A DNA stretch of 64,000 nt, from the NCBI GenBank assembly GCA_905480605.1, contig CAJQRD010000072.1:1-64000 (forward strand), read 5' to 3'. A model generated the notes under the pieces. That model saw nothing but the letters and a program-made list of their open reading frames with translations, was not told the DNA's origin and did no database searches. Made by a program: the position numbers and the translations under genes. Shown in pieces: positions 47,058 through 56,187 of this stretch; positions within the stretch are counted from its first letter, which is position 1; each line of letters opens with the position of its first letter. This DNA comes from an uncultured Saprospiraceae bacterium. GTDB lineage: Bacteria > Bacteroidota > Bacteroidia > Chitinophagales > Saprospiraceae.

Positions 47058-47101
47058 AAAAAAATAAGGAAGAGGTGCGCACACCTCTTCCTTATTTTTT
47101 T
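47058..47101. terminator. Bidirectional terminator between porin and LOG genes
   Basis: A 20-bp perfect inverted repeat centred on GAGGTG-CGCA-CACCTC with A-rich left and T-rich right ends. It serves both convergent genes. Confidence 0.9.
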
Positions 47102-47144
47102 ATGTTAGAATTGATTTCGTATAAAACGACAATAAACAAATCTT

Positions 47145-47852
47145 TTACAATTGGTAATTTGGCTCTAACTTATTCTCGGATTGATCACTATAATAATCTG
47201 TAATTATTTTAACAATCTCTTCTGGAGAATCTACAATTGGAATCAACTCTAAATCTTTTGCAGCAATATTACCAAACTCACCCAAAACTGTTGTTTTAAC
47301 CCAATCGATTAATCCTGTCCAAAATTCCTTTCCAACCAAAATAATTGGTACGTTGGAAATCTTATCTGTTTGAATCAAAGTAAGCGTTTCAAACAATTCA
47401 TCAAGAGTTCCAAATCCACCTGGCATAACCACAAAAGCCTGTGAATATTTTACAAACATAACTTTTCTTACAAAAAAGTATCTGTGATCTATATTTTTAT
47501 CTGGGTCAATATATTGATTGCCAGATTGCTCAAATGGCAGTTCAATATTTAGTCCAATAGACAATCCATTTTCCAAATAAGCACCTTTATTGGCAGCTTC
47601 CATAATACCAGGACCTCCACCACTTATAACACCAAATCCTTCACTAGATAAGCGCTGAGCAATATCGACAGTCAATTGATAATATTTATTGTCTGGTTTT
47701 GTTCTTGCTGATCCAAATATTGAGATACAAGGTCCCATTCTATTCATTTTCTCAAAACCATCTACAAATTCTGCAATTACTTTAAACATGGTCCAAGAGT
47801 TTTCACCCTTAATTTCTGACCATTGTTTTGCTCCTTTTTTCTTATCGCTCAT
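47145..47852 (-). CDS. LOG-family (TIGR00730) nucleotide phosphoribohydrolase-like protein
   Basis: A 235-aa Rossmann-fold protein. Members of this family cleave the N-glycosidic bond of nucleoside monophosphates, including cytokinin ribotides. The motif VISGGGPGIMEAANKGA and the signature MPGGFGTLDELFETLTLIQ (PGGxGTxxE) are intact. FGSARTKPDN begins the fold. It lies downstream of the REC-AAA+ gene, with a hairpin in the 87-nt gap. The real substrate is not known. Confidence 0.92.
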   Translation of the reverse strand: MSDKKKGAKQWSEIKGENSWTMFKVIAEFVDGFEKMNRMGPCISIFGSARTKPDNKYYQLTVDIAQRLSSEGFGVISGGGPGIMEAANKGAYLENGLSIGLNIELPFEQSGNQYIDPDKNIDHRYFFVRKVMFVKYSQAFVVMPGGFGTLDELFETLTLIQTDKISNVPIILVGKEFWTGLIDWVKTTVLGEFGNIAAKDLELIPIVDSPEEIVKIITDYYSDQSENKLEPNYQL

Positions 47853-47871
47853 AAGTTTTCTTTTTTACATA

Positions 47872-47912
47872 GACAATCCCTTGATGTACTTAGAACCATC
47901 AAGGGATTTGTC
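47872..47912 (-). terminator. Hairpin between the REC-AAA+ and LOG genes
   Basis: A stem of 12 or more bp (ATCCCTTGATG and CATCAAGGGAT) with a 10-nt loop, 27 nt after the REC-AAA+ stop. There is no proper T-run, so it may be a weak terminator, a processing site or an mRNA-stabilising hairpin. Confidence 0.45.
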
Positions 47913-47939
47913 ACTTTATCTAATAAATTCAAATATTGG

Positions 47940-49214
47940 CTATGCCAGTACTCCTTTATATTTTTCAAATTCTTTTTCTAAGTAATTTCGCATTTCTGCA
48001 AAACTGCTAAATCTATCAAAAAGATCTTGTAAGTTGTCTCTTCGATTACTCACAGAAACAGCATAATCTACAACATCTTTTTTGGTAACCTTGTCTTTAC
48101 TTAAGATTATTAGCCTTTCAACAACGTTGCGAAGCTCTCTAATATTACCTGTCCAGTTGATGGATTGCAATTCTTTTATTGCTTTAGGCTCTATTTCTTT
48201 AGCAGGAACACCATACTCTTTACAGATTTGATCGTTAAAATGTTCAACCAGGTCAGGAATATCCGATCTTCTATCATTTAATGAAGGAACATGCATTATG
48301 ATTACAGCCAATCTGTGGAAAAGATCTTCTCTGAAGTTTCCTTTAGCAATTTCCTTTCTTAAATCTTTATTTGTGGCCGCAACAATTCTAACATCGACAG
48401 AAATTTGCTTTTCCCCACCAACTCTCATAATTCGACTTTCTTGCAGTACTCTCAATACTTTGGCTTGAGCACTTAAACTCATATCACCAACCTCATCAAG
48501 AAACAATGTCCCTTTATGAGCCAGTTCAAATTTTCCTATTCTTTGTTTGTGAGCGGAAGTAAATGATCCTTTCTCATGCCCAAATAGTTCTGATTCTATC
48601 AATTCTGATGGAATAGCAGCACAGTTGACTTCAATCATAGGTCCTGAATTCCTTCCACTCTTTTCATGCAACCACCTAGCAACCAATTCCTTACCTGTTC
48701 CATTTGGACCTTGAACCAAAACACGTGCATCCGTTGGTGCAACCTTTGCAATGGTTTCTTTGATCATATTTATTTCAGGAGAAGAACCTACTATTTGAGT
48801 CACATTAGATTTTTTTACTCTTTTTTGAAGTGTTTTCTTCTGCACAATTAGAGTAGATTTATCTAACGCATTTCGCACCGTAATCAACAATCTGTTTAGA
48901 TCCGGCGGTTTCGATAAAAAGTCGAAAGCTCCTTTTTTTACGGCTTCAACAGCAGTATCGATATCACCATGACCACTTATCATAATAACTGGAATGTCTG
49001 GATATAAATCTTGGAGTCTATCAATAGCATCCATTCCATCCATTTTAGGCATCTTGATATCCATGATTATAACATCAAATTTATCTTGCTTAACTTTAAC
49101 CAAGCAAGTCAGGCCGTCTTCAGCCTCTTCAACATCATACTTTTCAAATTCAAGAATATCTTTTAATGTTCTTCGAATACTTCTGTCGTCATCGACTATC
49201 AGGATCTTAGCCAT
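47940..49214 (-). CDS. NtrC-type response regulator (REC-AAA+) without DNA-binding domain
   Basis: A 424-aa protein with a receiver domain (about 3-120; DDD at 8-10, phospho-acceptor D52) and a sigma-54-type AAA+ domain (Walker A GPNGTGKE at about 169-176, Walker B FLDE at about 238-241). The sigma-54 contact loop, normally GAFTGA, reads GSFTSA (216-221). After the AAA+ lid the protein ends in a short helix (MRNYLEKEFEKYKGVLA) with no Fis-type helix-turn-helix. If active on sigma-54 it would act from solution, as seen for HTH-less relatives. From memory, similar HTH-less proteins occur in other Bacteroidota. No kinase is adjacent. Confidence 0.92.
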   Translation of the reverse strand: MAKILIVDDDRSIRRTLKDILEFEKYDVEEAEDGLTCLVKVKQDKFDVIIMDIKMPKMDGMDAIDRLQDLYPDIPVIMISGHGDIDTAVEAVKKGAFDFLSKPPDLNRLLITVRNALDKSTLIVQKKTLQKRVKKSNVTQIVGSSPEINMIKETIAKVAPTDARVLVQGPNGTGKELVARWLHEKSGRNSGPMIEVNCAAIPSELIESELFGHEKGSFTSAHKQRIGKFELAHKGTLFLDEVGDMSLSAQAKVLRVLQESRIMRVGGEKQISVDVRIVAATNKDLRKEIAKGNFREDLFHRLAVIIMHVPSLNDRRSDIPDLVEHFNDQICKEYGVPAKEIEPKAIKELQSINWTGNIRELRNVVERLIILSKDKVTKKDVVDYAVSVSNRRDNLQDLFDRFSSFAEMRNYLEKEFEKYKGVLA

Positions 49215-49367
49215 AGTTTACTTTCTATTTATATGAACCGCTAAGATACATTAAAATATTTTATAATGTATAATAGATTGTAAATATGTTTATTACAAAT
49301 TATGAATAAATTTAATATGAAGTACCTTTTAGCATTCTTGCATATCAAATTCTAGCTATAAACAGGC

Positions 49368-49416
49368 ATTTTAAACGTTTAAAATAGACATGGCATGTCT
49401 TAAGACATGCCATGTC
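49368..49416. repeat. Composite palindromic repeat, copy 2 (18-bp plus 30-bp palindromes)
   Basis: A perfect 18-bp palindrome built on TTTTAAAC/GTTTAAAA (49368-49385) is followed, one base later, by a perfect 30-bp palindrome (49387-49416) that itself holds two GACATG-S-CATGTC units around TTAA. Bases 49372-49400 match the reverse complement of 5484-5512 at 27 of 29 positions. It lies in the 258-nt gap between the amidohydrolase and the REC-AAA+ regulator. Confidence 0.75.
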
Positions 49417-49472
49417 CTGGCAAAACCTTGTCAATCTCACCTTAAATACCTTACTTTCTTAACTGTTAGTCA

Positions 49473-50672
49473 TTAACTAGAGCTAGACATAATAGCCAAA
49501 TACGACATCAAACCAACACCAACTTTCAATGCCTTTTCATCAATATCGAAGGTAGAAGTGTGCACTGGTGAAGTTATTCCCTTGGCAATATTTCCAGTAC
49601 CCAGTCTGTAAAAACAAGCTGGCATCATCTGAGAAAAGTATGAAAAATCTTCCGCTGTCATTCGTTTATCAAGCAAAACAACATTCTTCGAACCCAAAAA
49701 ATCGCGGGCATGGCCAATTGATTCCTCAGTCAGTGGAATATTGTTGTATAATGTTGGATAACCATACTTAATATTGACCTTACATTTTGCACCATAAGCT
49801 TTAACCGTACTTTTAACCATGTCCTTTATTACACTATGCAAATGCTTACGATTATCCTCATCCATGGTCCGCATCGTGCCTAAAATATGCACTTTTTCTG
49901 GAATCACATTCGTAGCGCCGCCATCTGAAAATATCTTTCCAAAACTCAATACTGTCGGGATTTTAGGATCAGAATAACGAGAAACAACCGTATGTAATGC
50001 TGTGATCACTTGAGATGCCACCAATATTGTATCAATAAAATTGCTTGGTAAAGCTGCATGACCTCCCTTTCCTATTATTTCTAAATATATCTCATCCGCA
50101 CTTGCCATATATTCACCAGCATGAAAACCCACTTTTCCCACTTCCAATGGAGGATGTACATGTTGAGCAAGAATTTTAGAATTCTTTACATTCGAAATCG
50201 CACCATCTTTAATCATAATGGATGCACCTCCCGGTAGTTTTTCCTCGCCCGGCTGGAAAATAATTTTGATCGTGCCCTTTATATGCTTCTTAAACTTATT
50301 TAACACCAATGCACTTCCCAATACACAAGTTGTATGAACGTCATGACCACAAGCATGCATAACACCTTCAACCGATGATTTGTAAGGTACATTATTAGCC
50401 TCTTTAATAGGCAATGCATCCATATCTCCTCTCAAATAAATTGTCTTGCCTTTTTGTTCACCTTTAATTTCGGCAACTATACCATACACACAATACCCAG
50501 ATGTATATTTGATGTCATGGTCATCCAAAATATTCTTTACAAATGCACTGGTATTTTTTTCTTTAAAAGAGAGTTCAGGGTTCGCATGAATATGTCTACG
50601 AACTTGCACCAATTGCTTGAAAAGTGAATTGACTTCTTTCTTTATATTTTTCTTTAAATCTGCTTGACTCAT
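49473..50672 (-). CDS. M20 (M20D-type) amidohydrolase/peptidase
   Basis: A 399-aa zinc amidohydrolase related to N-acyl-amino-acid and hippurate hydrolases. Metal ligands are in LRGDMDALPI, MHACGHDVHTT and PGEEKLPGG, and the last ligand is in HTSTFDIDE near the C-terminus. The inserted dimerisation domain contains KGGHAALPSNFID. There is no signal peptide, so it is cytoplasmic. The substrate is not determined. Confidence 0.92.
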   Translation of the reverse strand: MSQADLKKNIKKEVNSLFKQLVQVRRHIHANPELSFKEKNTSAFVKNILDDHDIKYTSGYCVYGIVAEIKGEQKGKTIYLRGDMDALPIKEANNVPYKSSVEGVMHACGHDVHTTCVLGSALVLNKFKKHIKGTIKIIFQPGEEKLPGGASIMIKDGAISNVKNSKILAQHVHPPLEVGKVGFHAGEYMASADEIYLEIIGKGGHAALPSNFIDTILVASQVITALHTVVSRYSDPKIPTVLSFGKIFSDGGATNVIPEKVHILGTMRTMDEDNRKHLHSVIKDMVKSTVKAYGAKCKVNIKYGYPTLYNNIPLTEESIGHARDFLGSKNVVLLDKRMTAEDFSYFSQMMPACFYRLGTGNIAKGITSPVHTSTFDIDEKALKVGVGLMSYLAIMSSSS

Positions 50673-50718
50673 GATTAATATTACTTTATAAATGTAAATC
50701 TACTGATAAATAAATAAC

Positions 50719-50750
50719 ACGCATTTCGAATTCGAATATTATAAATGCGT
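50719..50750. promoter_or_regulatory. Nested inverted repeat between divergent genes
   Basis: ACGCATTT and AAATGCGT enclose the 12-bp palindrome TTCGAATTCGAA. It lies between the amidohydrolase (minus) and the FG-GAP lipoprotein (plus), 46 nt upstream of the former. It may be an operator; no supporting copy was found elsewhere. Confidence 0.35.
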
Positions 50751-50876
50751 TTCTAACCCAATAAAACTAAAAGGCTATTCGAAAAAATATAAAAAGAGGT
50801 TTTGCATAGTTATAAATTATAATAAATACTTATTTTTAGTCATGCTATATATAAAAAATTAGTATCAATAATAACT

Positions 50877-53800
50877 ATGACGGCAAGTGACTATCTCTCT
50901 AAACATTTTTTCCTGCTCTGTATTCTTTTCACCGCCTTGTTGATATTATCATGTCAAGAAGAGTCCGTCAAGCCAGAAGGAGTAATTAAGAATGCTAAAA
51001 GCAATATTCAATTACAAAAACTTACTCCTCAAGAAACTGGAATAAATTTTTCAAACAGAATAAAAGAAAATTCAAAATTGCATGCCTTCATTTGGAATTT
51101 CATTTACCAAGGTGCGGGCGTTGCGATTGGGGATATCAACAATGACAATCTACCAGATATTTATTTCTCTGGGAATATGGTGAGTGATAAGTTATATCTC
51201 AATAAAGGCAATTTTAAATTTGAAGACATCAGTTTATCTTCAGGTATTCAAGATAAATTATGGTCAACCGGAGTGACTATGGTCGACGTAAATTCGGATG
51301 GACTATTGGATATCTATGTTTGTAAGAATTTCTTTCTTCTTCAAAAAGGGGTGAGAACAAATAAACTATTTATTAACAATGGAGACTTGACATTCACAGA
51401 ACAAGCTAAAGATTACGGATTAGATGATGCAGGCTATTCTATACAAAGTCAATTTTTTGATGCGGACAATGATGGCGATCTTGACATGTATCTCGTCAAT
51501 CAACCTATGGATCAATATGCAGCACAATATGCCAAACCAGAAACTGTAAAAAAGTTACCTTTTTCAGATAAATTTTTTATAAATGAGAATGGAAAATATA
51601 AAGACGTAACATATAAAAAAAATCTTTTAAACAAAAGCTACGGACTTAGTGCTATTGCTAGTGATTTTAATAAAAACGGAAACATTGATCTGTACTTGTG
51701 TAATGACTATGACAATGGTGACAAATTCTATATGAATAATGGAAATGCCACATTTAAAAATGAAATTTCTGAACGCATTGACCATAGTTCATATTACAGC
51801 ATGGGCTCTGACGCTGCTGACATAAACAATGATGGCCTATTGGATTTCATAACATTGGACATGGCATTTAATAGTCATTACAGATCCAAGACAAATATGA
51901 AATCCATGCAACCTGAAAAATTCTGGTCGCTTGTTGACGAAGGAAATTATTATCAATACCCAGTCAACAATTTACATGTCAACAATGGACAAGGTTATTT
52001 TTCAGAAATCGCACACTTTCTTAATATAAGTCATACCGATTGGAGTTGGTCTCCCTTGTTTGTAGATTTGGATTCGGACTCTAACAATGATCTACTCATT
52101 TCCAATGGATTGTTACGTGATCTAAGAAATAATGATTTTATAAATACCAATCTGCAAAATGGAAAATTCGAAGTCAATCAAAGCAATTATCAATCTGTAC
52201 TAAATACAATTCCTTCTACACCGGTTGCTAATTTTTTATATCAAAACAATGGTCATCTTAATTTTAAAAACGAAACAAATAGTTCTGGATTCTACGAAAA
52301 AACATTCTCGTCTGGAATGGCTTATGCTGACCTAGATGGTGATGGAGATATGGACATTGTAATTAACAATACAAATGCCCAAGCATCAATATTTAAAAAC
52401 CAAAGTCAACATAAAAACTACATCAATATAAAGCTGAAAGGCTCAGATAAAAACACATCTGCAATCGGAGCAACAATAGAGTTATTCAGTGGCGATTTAC
52501 ATCAAATTGCATCTACAAACAATGCAAGAGGCTACATGTCCTCTTCTGAAATGATAACGCACTTTGGATTAAACAATCGAAATAGAGTTGATTCCATTGT
52601 TATAAATTGGAACAATCTCCAAAGTACATCAATAATTAATCCAGCTATCAACCAAAAAATAATTGTTGATTTTAAAAAAGAAAGCAAAAGGAAGAGAAGG
52701 ATAACAACAACAAAAACAAACAGCTCTGGTACTTTATCAATTCCTTACACACACCAAGAAAATCAATTTGATGATTATAAAAAGCAAGTTTTACTCCCGC
52801 ATAAACTATCTACAAACGGTCCATTTATCACGAAGGCTGATTTCAACAAAGATGGTTTAGTTGATCTATTCTTTGGAGGAGCAGCAAATCAATCTTCAGA
52901 GTTGTTCATCCAAAATAAAAAAGGTGAATTTACCCTTAGCTCTCAACCTGTTTTTAAAAACCATCGAAAACATGAAGATCTCATGTCAGTAGCATTTGAT
53001 CTAGAAAATGATGGAGACCTTGACATCTATGTGGTGAGTGGAGGAGGCGAGTTTGATGAAGATTCCAAAAACAATATTGATAGAATTTACATTAATAATG
53101 GCAGTGGTCATTTCTCTAACTATAAAGGAAATTTATCTTTTACAAATTTTGATGGCCAATGTGTTGTCACGGGAGACTTTAACAATGATAGCTATGAAGA
53201 TATCTTCATAGGAGGCAGATCAAAACCAGGTGAGTATCCAAATGCGTCACCTTCAAAAATAGTGATTAATAATGCTGGTATTTTATCTGATCAATCATCA
53301 CAGTGGAATACCTCACTTAAATCATTGGGCATGGTAACTGATGCACAAGCAAGGGACTTTGACCAAGATGGAGATTTAGACATCATTGTGGTTGGAGAAT
53401 GGATGGCACCTACTATCTTGATCAATACTGATGGTAAATTCGAAATCAAACCACTGATATCAGACCAAAATTTAAATGGCTGGCATTGGTCTATTGACAG
53501 TGGTGACTTTGATTCTGATGGCGATCAAGATCTTGTCATTGGTAATCTTGGACTCAATAACAAATTCAAAGCTTCACCTAAAAAAACATTTCAAATTTTC
53601 GCAGGTGATCTTGACGACAATGGTGATCATGATGTGGTATTGGCAAAAATGTTTAGAGACAAATTAATTCCTGTCAGAGGTAAAGAATGCTCTACACAAG
53701 AAATGCCTTTTGTAAGTGAAAAATTTAAAACATACGATGCATTTGCCAGAGCTACATTAATAGATATTTATACCCCAGAAAAACTTTCAACGGCTTTTAA

Positions 53801-54200
53801 TAAAACCATTGAAAATTTCCAACATTTATATATTGAAAACCTTGGTGGTAATTCTTTTAAGGTGGATGCACTTCCGCATATGACACAAATTGGAACGATT
53901 AAAGATTTTATAGTTCAAGATTTTAATGGCGATGGTAACTTGGATTTTCTTTATGGGGGTAATCATTATTCCACAGAAGTTGAAACCGTCAGATATGATG
54001 CCAACAAAGGTGGATTGTGCTTAGGCGATGGCAAAGGAAAATTCACTTCAGTGGCTTTAAAAAATTCTGATTTGTACCTGAGAGGTGACGTGAGAGATTT
54101 AGAAATCATCAATATAAAAAGACAGAATTACGTTATTGCCACTGTTAATAATGATAAGCTCATAACGCAAAAAATACCTGACTCAATCCTTAGAAAATAG
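50877..54200 (+). CDS. FG-GAP/VCBS and UnbV (ASPIC) repeat lipoprotein
   Basis: An 1107-aa lipoprotein. The signal peptide ends in ILSC with E-E close behind. Two blocks of FG-GAP/VCBS propeller repeats, with many D-x-D-x-D-G-D calcium loops (DINNDNLPDIYF, DADNDGDLDMYL, DLDGDGDMDIVI, DFDQDGDLDIIV, DFNGDGNLDFLY), flank an ASPIC/UnbV module at about 514-585 (INIKLKGSDKNTSAIGATIE). Such proteins are common surface proteins of Bacteroidota, and some pair with SusC/SusD systems, but none is adjacent. The last 18 nt overlap the 3' end of the convergent glycosyltransferase gene. Confidence 0.9.
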   Translation: MTASDYLSKHFFLLCILFTALLILSCQEESVKPEGVIKNAKSNIQLQKLTPQETGINFSNRIKENSKLHAFIWNFIYQGAGVAIGDINNDNLPDIYFSGNMVSDKLYLNKGNFKFEDISLSSGIQDKLWSTGVTMVDVNSDGLLDIYVCKNFFLLQKGVRTNKLFINNGDLTFTEQAKDYGLDDAGYSIQSQFFDADNDGDLDMYLVNQPMDQYAAQYAKPETVKKLPFSDKFFINENGKYKDVTYKKNLLNKSYGLSAIASDFNKNGNIDLYLCNDYDNGDKFYMNNGNATFKNEISERIDHSSYYSMGSDAADINNDGLLDFITLDMAFNSHYRSKTNMKSMQPEKFWSLVDEGNYYQYPVNNLHVNNGQGYFSEIAHFLNISHTDWSWSPLFVDLDSDSNNDLLISNGLLRDLRNNDFINTNLQNGKFEVNQSNYQSVLNTIPSTPVANFLYQNNGHLNFKNETNSSGFYEKTFSSGMAYADLDGDGDMDIVINNTNAQASIFKNQSQHKNYINIKLKGSDKNTSAIGATIELFSGDLHQIASTNNARGYMSSSEMITHFGLNNRNRVDSIVINWNNLQSTSIINPAINQKIIVDFKKESKRKRRITTTKTNSSGTLSIPYTHQENQFDDYKKQVLLPHKLSTNGPFITKADFNKDGLVDLFFGGAANQSSELFIQNKKGEFTLSSQPVFKNHRKHEDLMSVAFDLENDGDLDIYVVSGGGEFDEDSKNNIDRIYINNGSGHFSNYKGNLSFTNFDGQCVVTGDFNNDSYEDIFIGGRSKPGEYPNASPSKIVINNAGILSDQSSQWNTSLKSLGMVTDAQARDFDQDGDLDIIVVGEWMAPTILINTDGKFEIKPLISDQNLNGWHWSIDSGDFDSDGDQDLVIGNLGLNNKFKASPKKTFQIFAGDLDDNGDHDVVLAKMFRDKLIPVRGKECSTQEMPFVSEKFKTYDAFARATLIDIYTPEKLSTAFNKTIENFQHLYIENLGGNSFKVDALPHMTQIGTIKDFIVQDFNGDGNLDFLYGGNHYSTEVETVRYDANKGGLCLGDGKGKFTSVALKNSDLYLRGDVRDLEIINIKRQNYVIATVNNDKLITQKIPDSILRK

Positions 54201-56120
54201 ATTCTTAAATATCTGTTCTACCTCAGTCCAAACGTTATAATTCCTAGCGTAAAATATATTATTCTGATGCGCATCCAAGGAATCGTTTTTCTTCCATTCA
54301 TTAAAAGAAAAAATGCCACGTTTCAATAAAGGCAATTTACTAATTTTCGAATCTGTAACATCAAACCCAATCCACGTTTTATTATTTAAGAAAACTGAAA
54401 AAATGCTACTGAAAACCTTCCCTTTGTTTTGTATAAAAAAAATGGCAATTGGGAAAAGTAAAAACAAGAAAAAAGAAGCTCCAAGATCAACCAACCTTTT
54501 AATTCGACGATGTACCTTTTGATTGATCTTCAAATTAATATTTAATGTATACCACTCACCTACTCTGTCCTTTGAGTTACTGCCTAAAATACTAGAATTG
54601 TCATCACTTGCAATTTTAAAAGAGATGTCTTGATTAAGTTGAGCAATGGTTGAAAATATTTTTTCTACCTGGATATCCTTAGTACAAAATATCAACTCAT
54701 TCAAATCTCTTGATTCCACAATCTTATTTAGATTCTCTAAACTTCCCAATGAAGTTGTACTAAATTCCTTATTGAATATTCTGCCAAGCAACTGAGAATT
54801 CTCACCCAGTGAATTTATAACATCTGTAATTCTAGAATATGAATCTTCAGAACCAACTATTGCTATTCGCCTTTCACCTTCGACATTGAACTTCCATTTC
54901 CCATAAAGTAATTTGTGGTAACAGCACCTTGTGAAAAACAAAACGAAAGGAGTAAATAAAGTTAGACCTACAAGCACAATTCTTGAGTATCGCCATTCAA
55001 GGGGGTATATTGCATAGATCGACAAAACCACAAATACGCTGAAAATAAAATTGATCACCAATTGATTAAATTTATATTTTTTATCGTAGTGACCAAACAA
55101 ATAATAAATCGAAACAATTGCTGTAATGCTTAAAAGTGCGCTAAAAACGACTGGTGCATCATCATAATAATTTGCATTATTATAATAAAAGTGTCCCCAT
55201 AATAATTGCAGCAATTTTGAAGCGCCAAATAATATTGAAAGATCTAAAAGAGGCCTTAATATTTTTTGAAGTATGCTTTTAGAAACTGCCGCCAATGCAG
55301 TAAAAATGATTCCAATATTTAAAATCAAACTCCACATCCATCCTTTTCCACTATGTCGCTTCGATGCATAAATTGACATTGCACCATAGAAGTTCTTCAA
55401 ATATGGAATACTGTTTTTCTTTGTAGATTCTCCTTTAAAATGGATGATGCTTGTATGAGGAAGATAAACAATCTTCTTGCCCAACTGTCTTATTTGATAA
55501 CTCATTTCAATATCCTCACCGTACATAAAGTAATCTTCATCAAAACCCTTGATTTGATCCAATATATTTCTGGACAAGAACATAAATGCTCCAGTTAAAA
55601 CATCAACTTCATGCACTTCATCATTTGACAAATGCCCCATGTAGTAAGAATTAAAAATGGATGATTTATCAAACACTTTCGAGAAACCCAAAATTTTAGA
55701 CAGTGATGCCATTGGAGTTGGAAAACCTCTTTTCGATTCTGGTAAAAACTGACCAGATCCGTCAAGCATTTTTACACCGATAGCACCGATATCATTATGA
55801 GATTTATAATAATCCAAGCAGACTTCTAATGTCGACTCTTCAATAATAGTATCTGGATTAAGTATCAAAACAAACTCACCGCTTGCTTTTTGAAAACCTT
55901 GGTTATTGGCTTTTGAGAACCCAACATTTTCAGCATTGTGAATAAGAATGACACTTTCAAACTCATTGCGGATCATTGCTACCGAACCATCTTGAGAATT
56001 GTTATCCACAACAATAACTTCCAGTTCAGCAGATATCTTAGATTTATAGATAGATTGCAAGCATTGCCTGATAAAGTACTTGACATTATAATTAACGATG
56101 ACAATGCTTATCCTAGTCAT
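54183..56120 (-). CDS. GT2 glycosyltransferase fused to a degenerate sugar-phosphate transferase-like membrane module
   Basis: A 645-aa protein. The N-terminal ~260 residues are a GT2 (rhamnosyltransferase-like) domain: VIVNYNVKYFIRQCLQSIY, VVDNNSQDGS, the nucleotide-binding LNPDT and the YGEDIEMSYQIRQLG segment. About five membrane helices follow (about 265-410), then a Rossmann-like part (RRIAIVGSEDSYSRITDVI). The C-terminal piece (RRIKRLVDLGASFFLFLLFP, WIGFD, LPLLKRGIFS, YARNYNVWTEVEQIF) resembles polyisoprenyl-phosphate hexose-1-phosphate transferases but lacks their catalytic core. It probably acts in surface polysaccharide synthesis. RecR lies 67 nt upstream on the same strand. Confidence 0.85.
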   Translation of the reverse strand: MTRISIVIVNYNVKYFIRQCLQSIYKSKISAELEVIVVDNNSQDGSVAMIRNEFESVILIHNAENVGFSKANNQGFQKASGEFVLILNPDTIIEESTLEVCLDYYKSHNDIGAIGVKMLDGSGQFLPESKRGFPTPMASLSKILGFSKVFDKSSIFNSYYMGHLSNDEVHEVDVLTGAFMFLSRNILDQIKGFDEDYFMYGEDIEMSYQIRQLGKKIVYLPHTSIIHFKGESTKKNSIPYLKNFYGAMSIYASKRHSGKGWMWSLILNIGIIFTALAAVSKSILQKILRPLLDLSILFGASKLLQLLWGHFYYNNANYYDDAPVVFSALLSITAIVSIYYLFGHYDKKYKFNQLVINFIFSVFVVLSIYAIYPLEWRYSRIVLVGLTLFTPFVLFFTRCCYHKLLYGKWKFNVEGERRIAIVGSEDSYSRITDVINSLGENSQLLGRIFNKEFSTTSLGSLENLNKIVESRDLNELIFCTKDIQVEKIFSTIAQLNQDISFKIASDDNSSILGSNSKDRVGEWYTLNINLKINQKVHRRIKRLVDLGASFFLFLLFPIAIFFIQNKGKVFSSIFSVFLNNKTWIGFDVTDSKISKLPLLKRGIFSFNEWKKNDSLDAHQNNIFYARNYNVWTEVEQIFKNLFSKD

Positions 56121-56187
56121 GAGTGGTTTTCCTTCTTGTATAGTCTATTGGCAAATCTAGCCAATTATGCTTTATCTCTTACAAACG

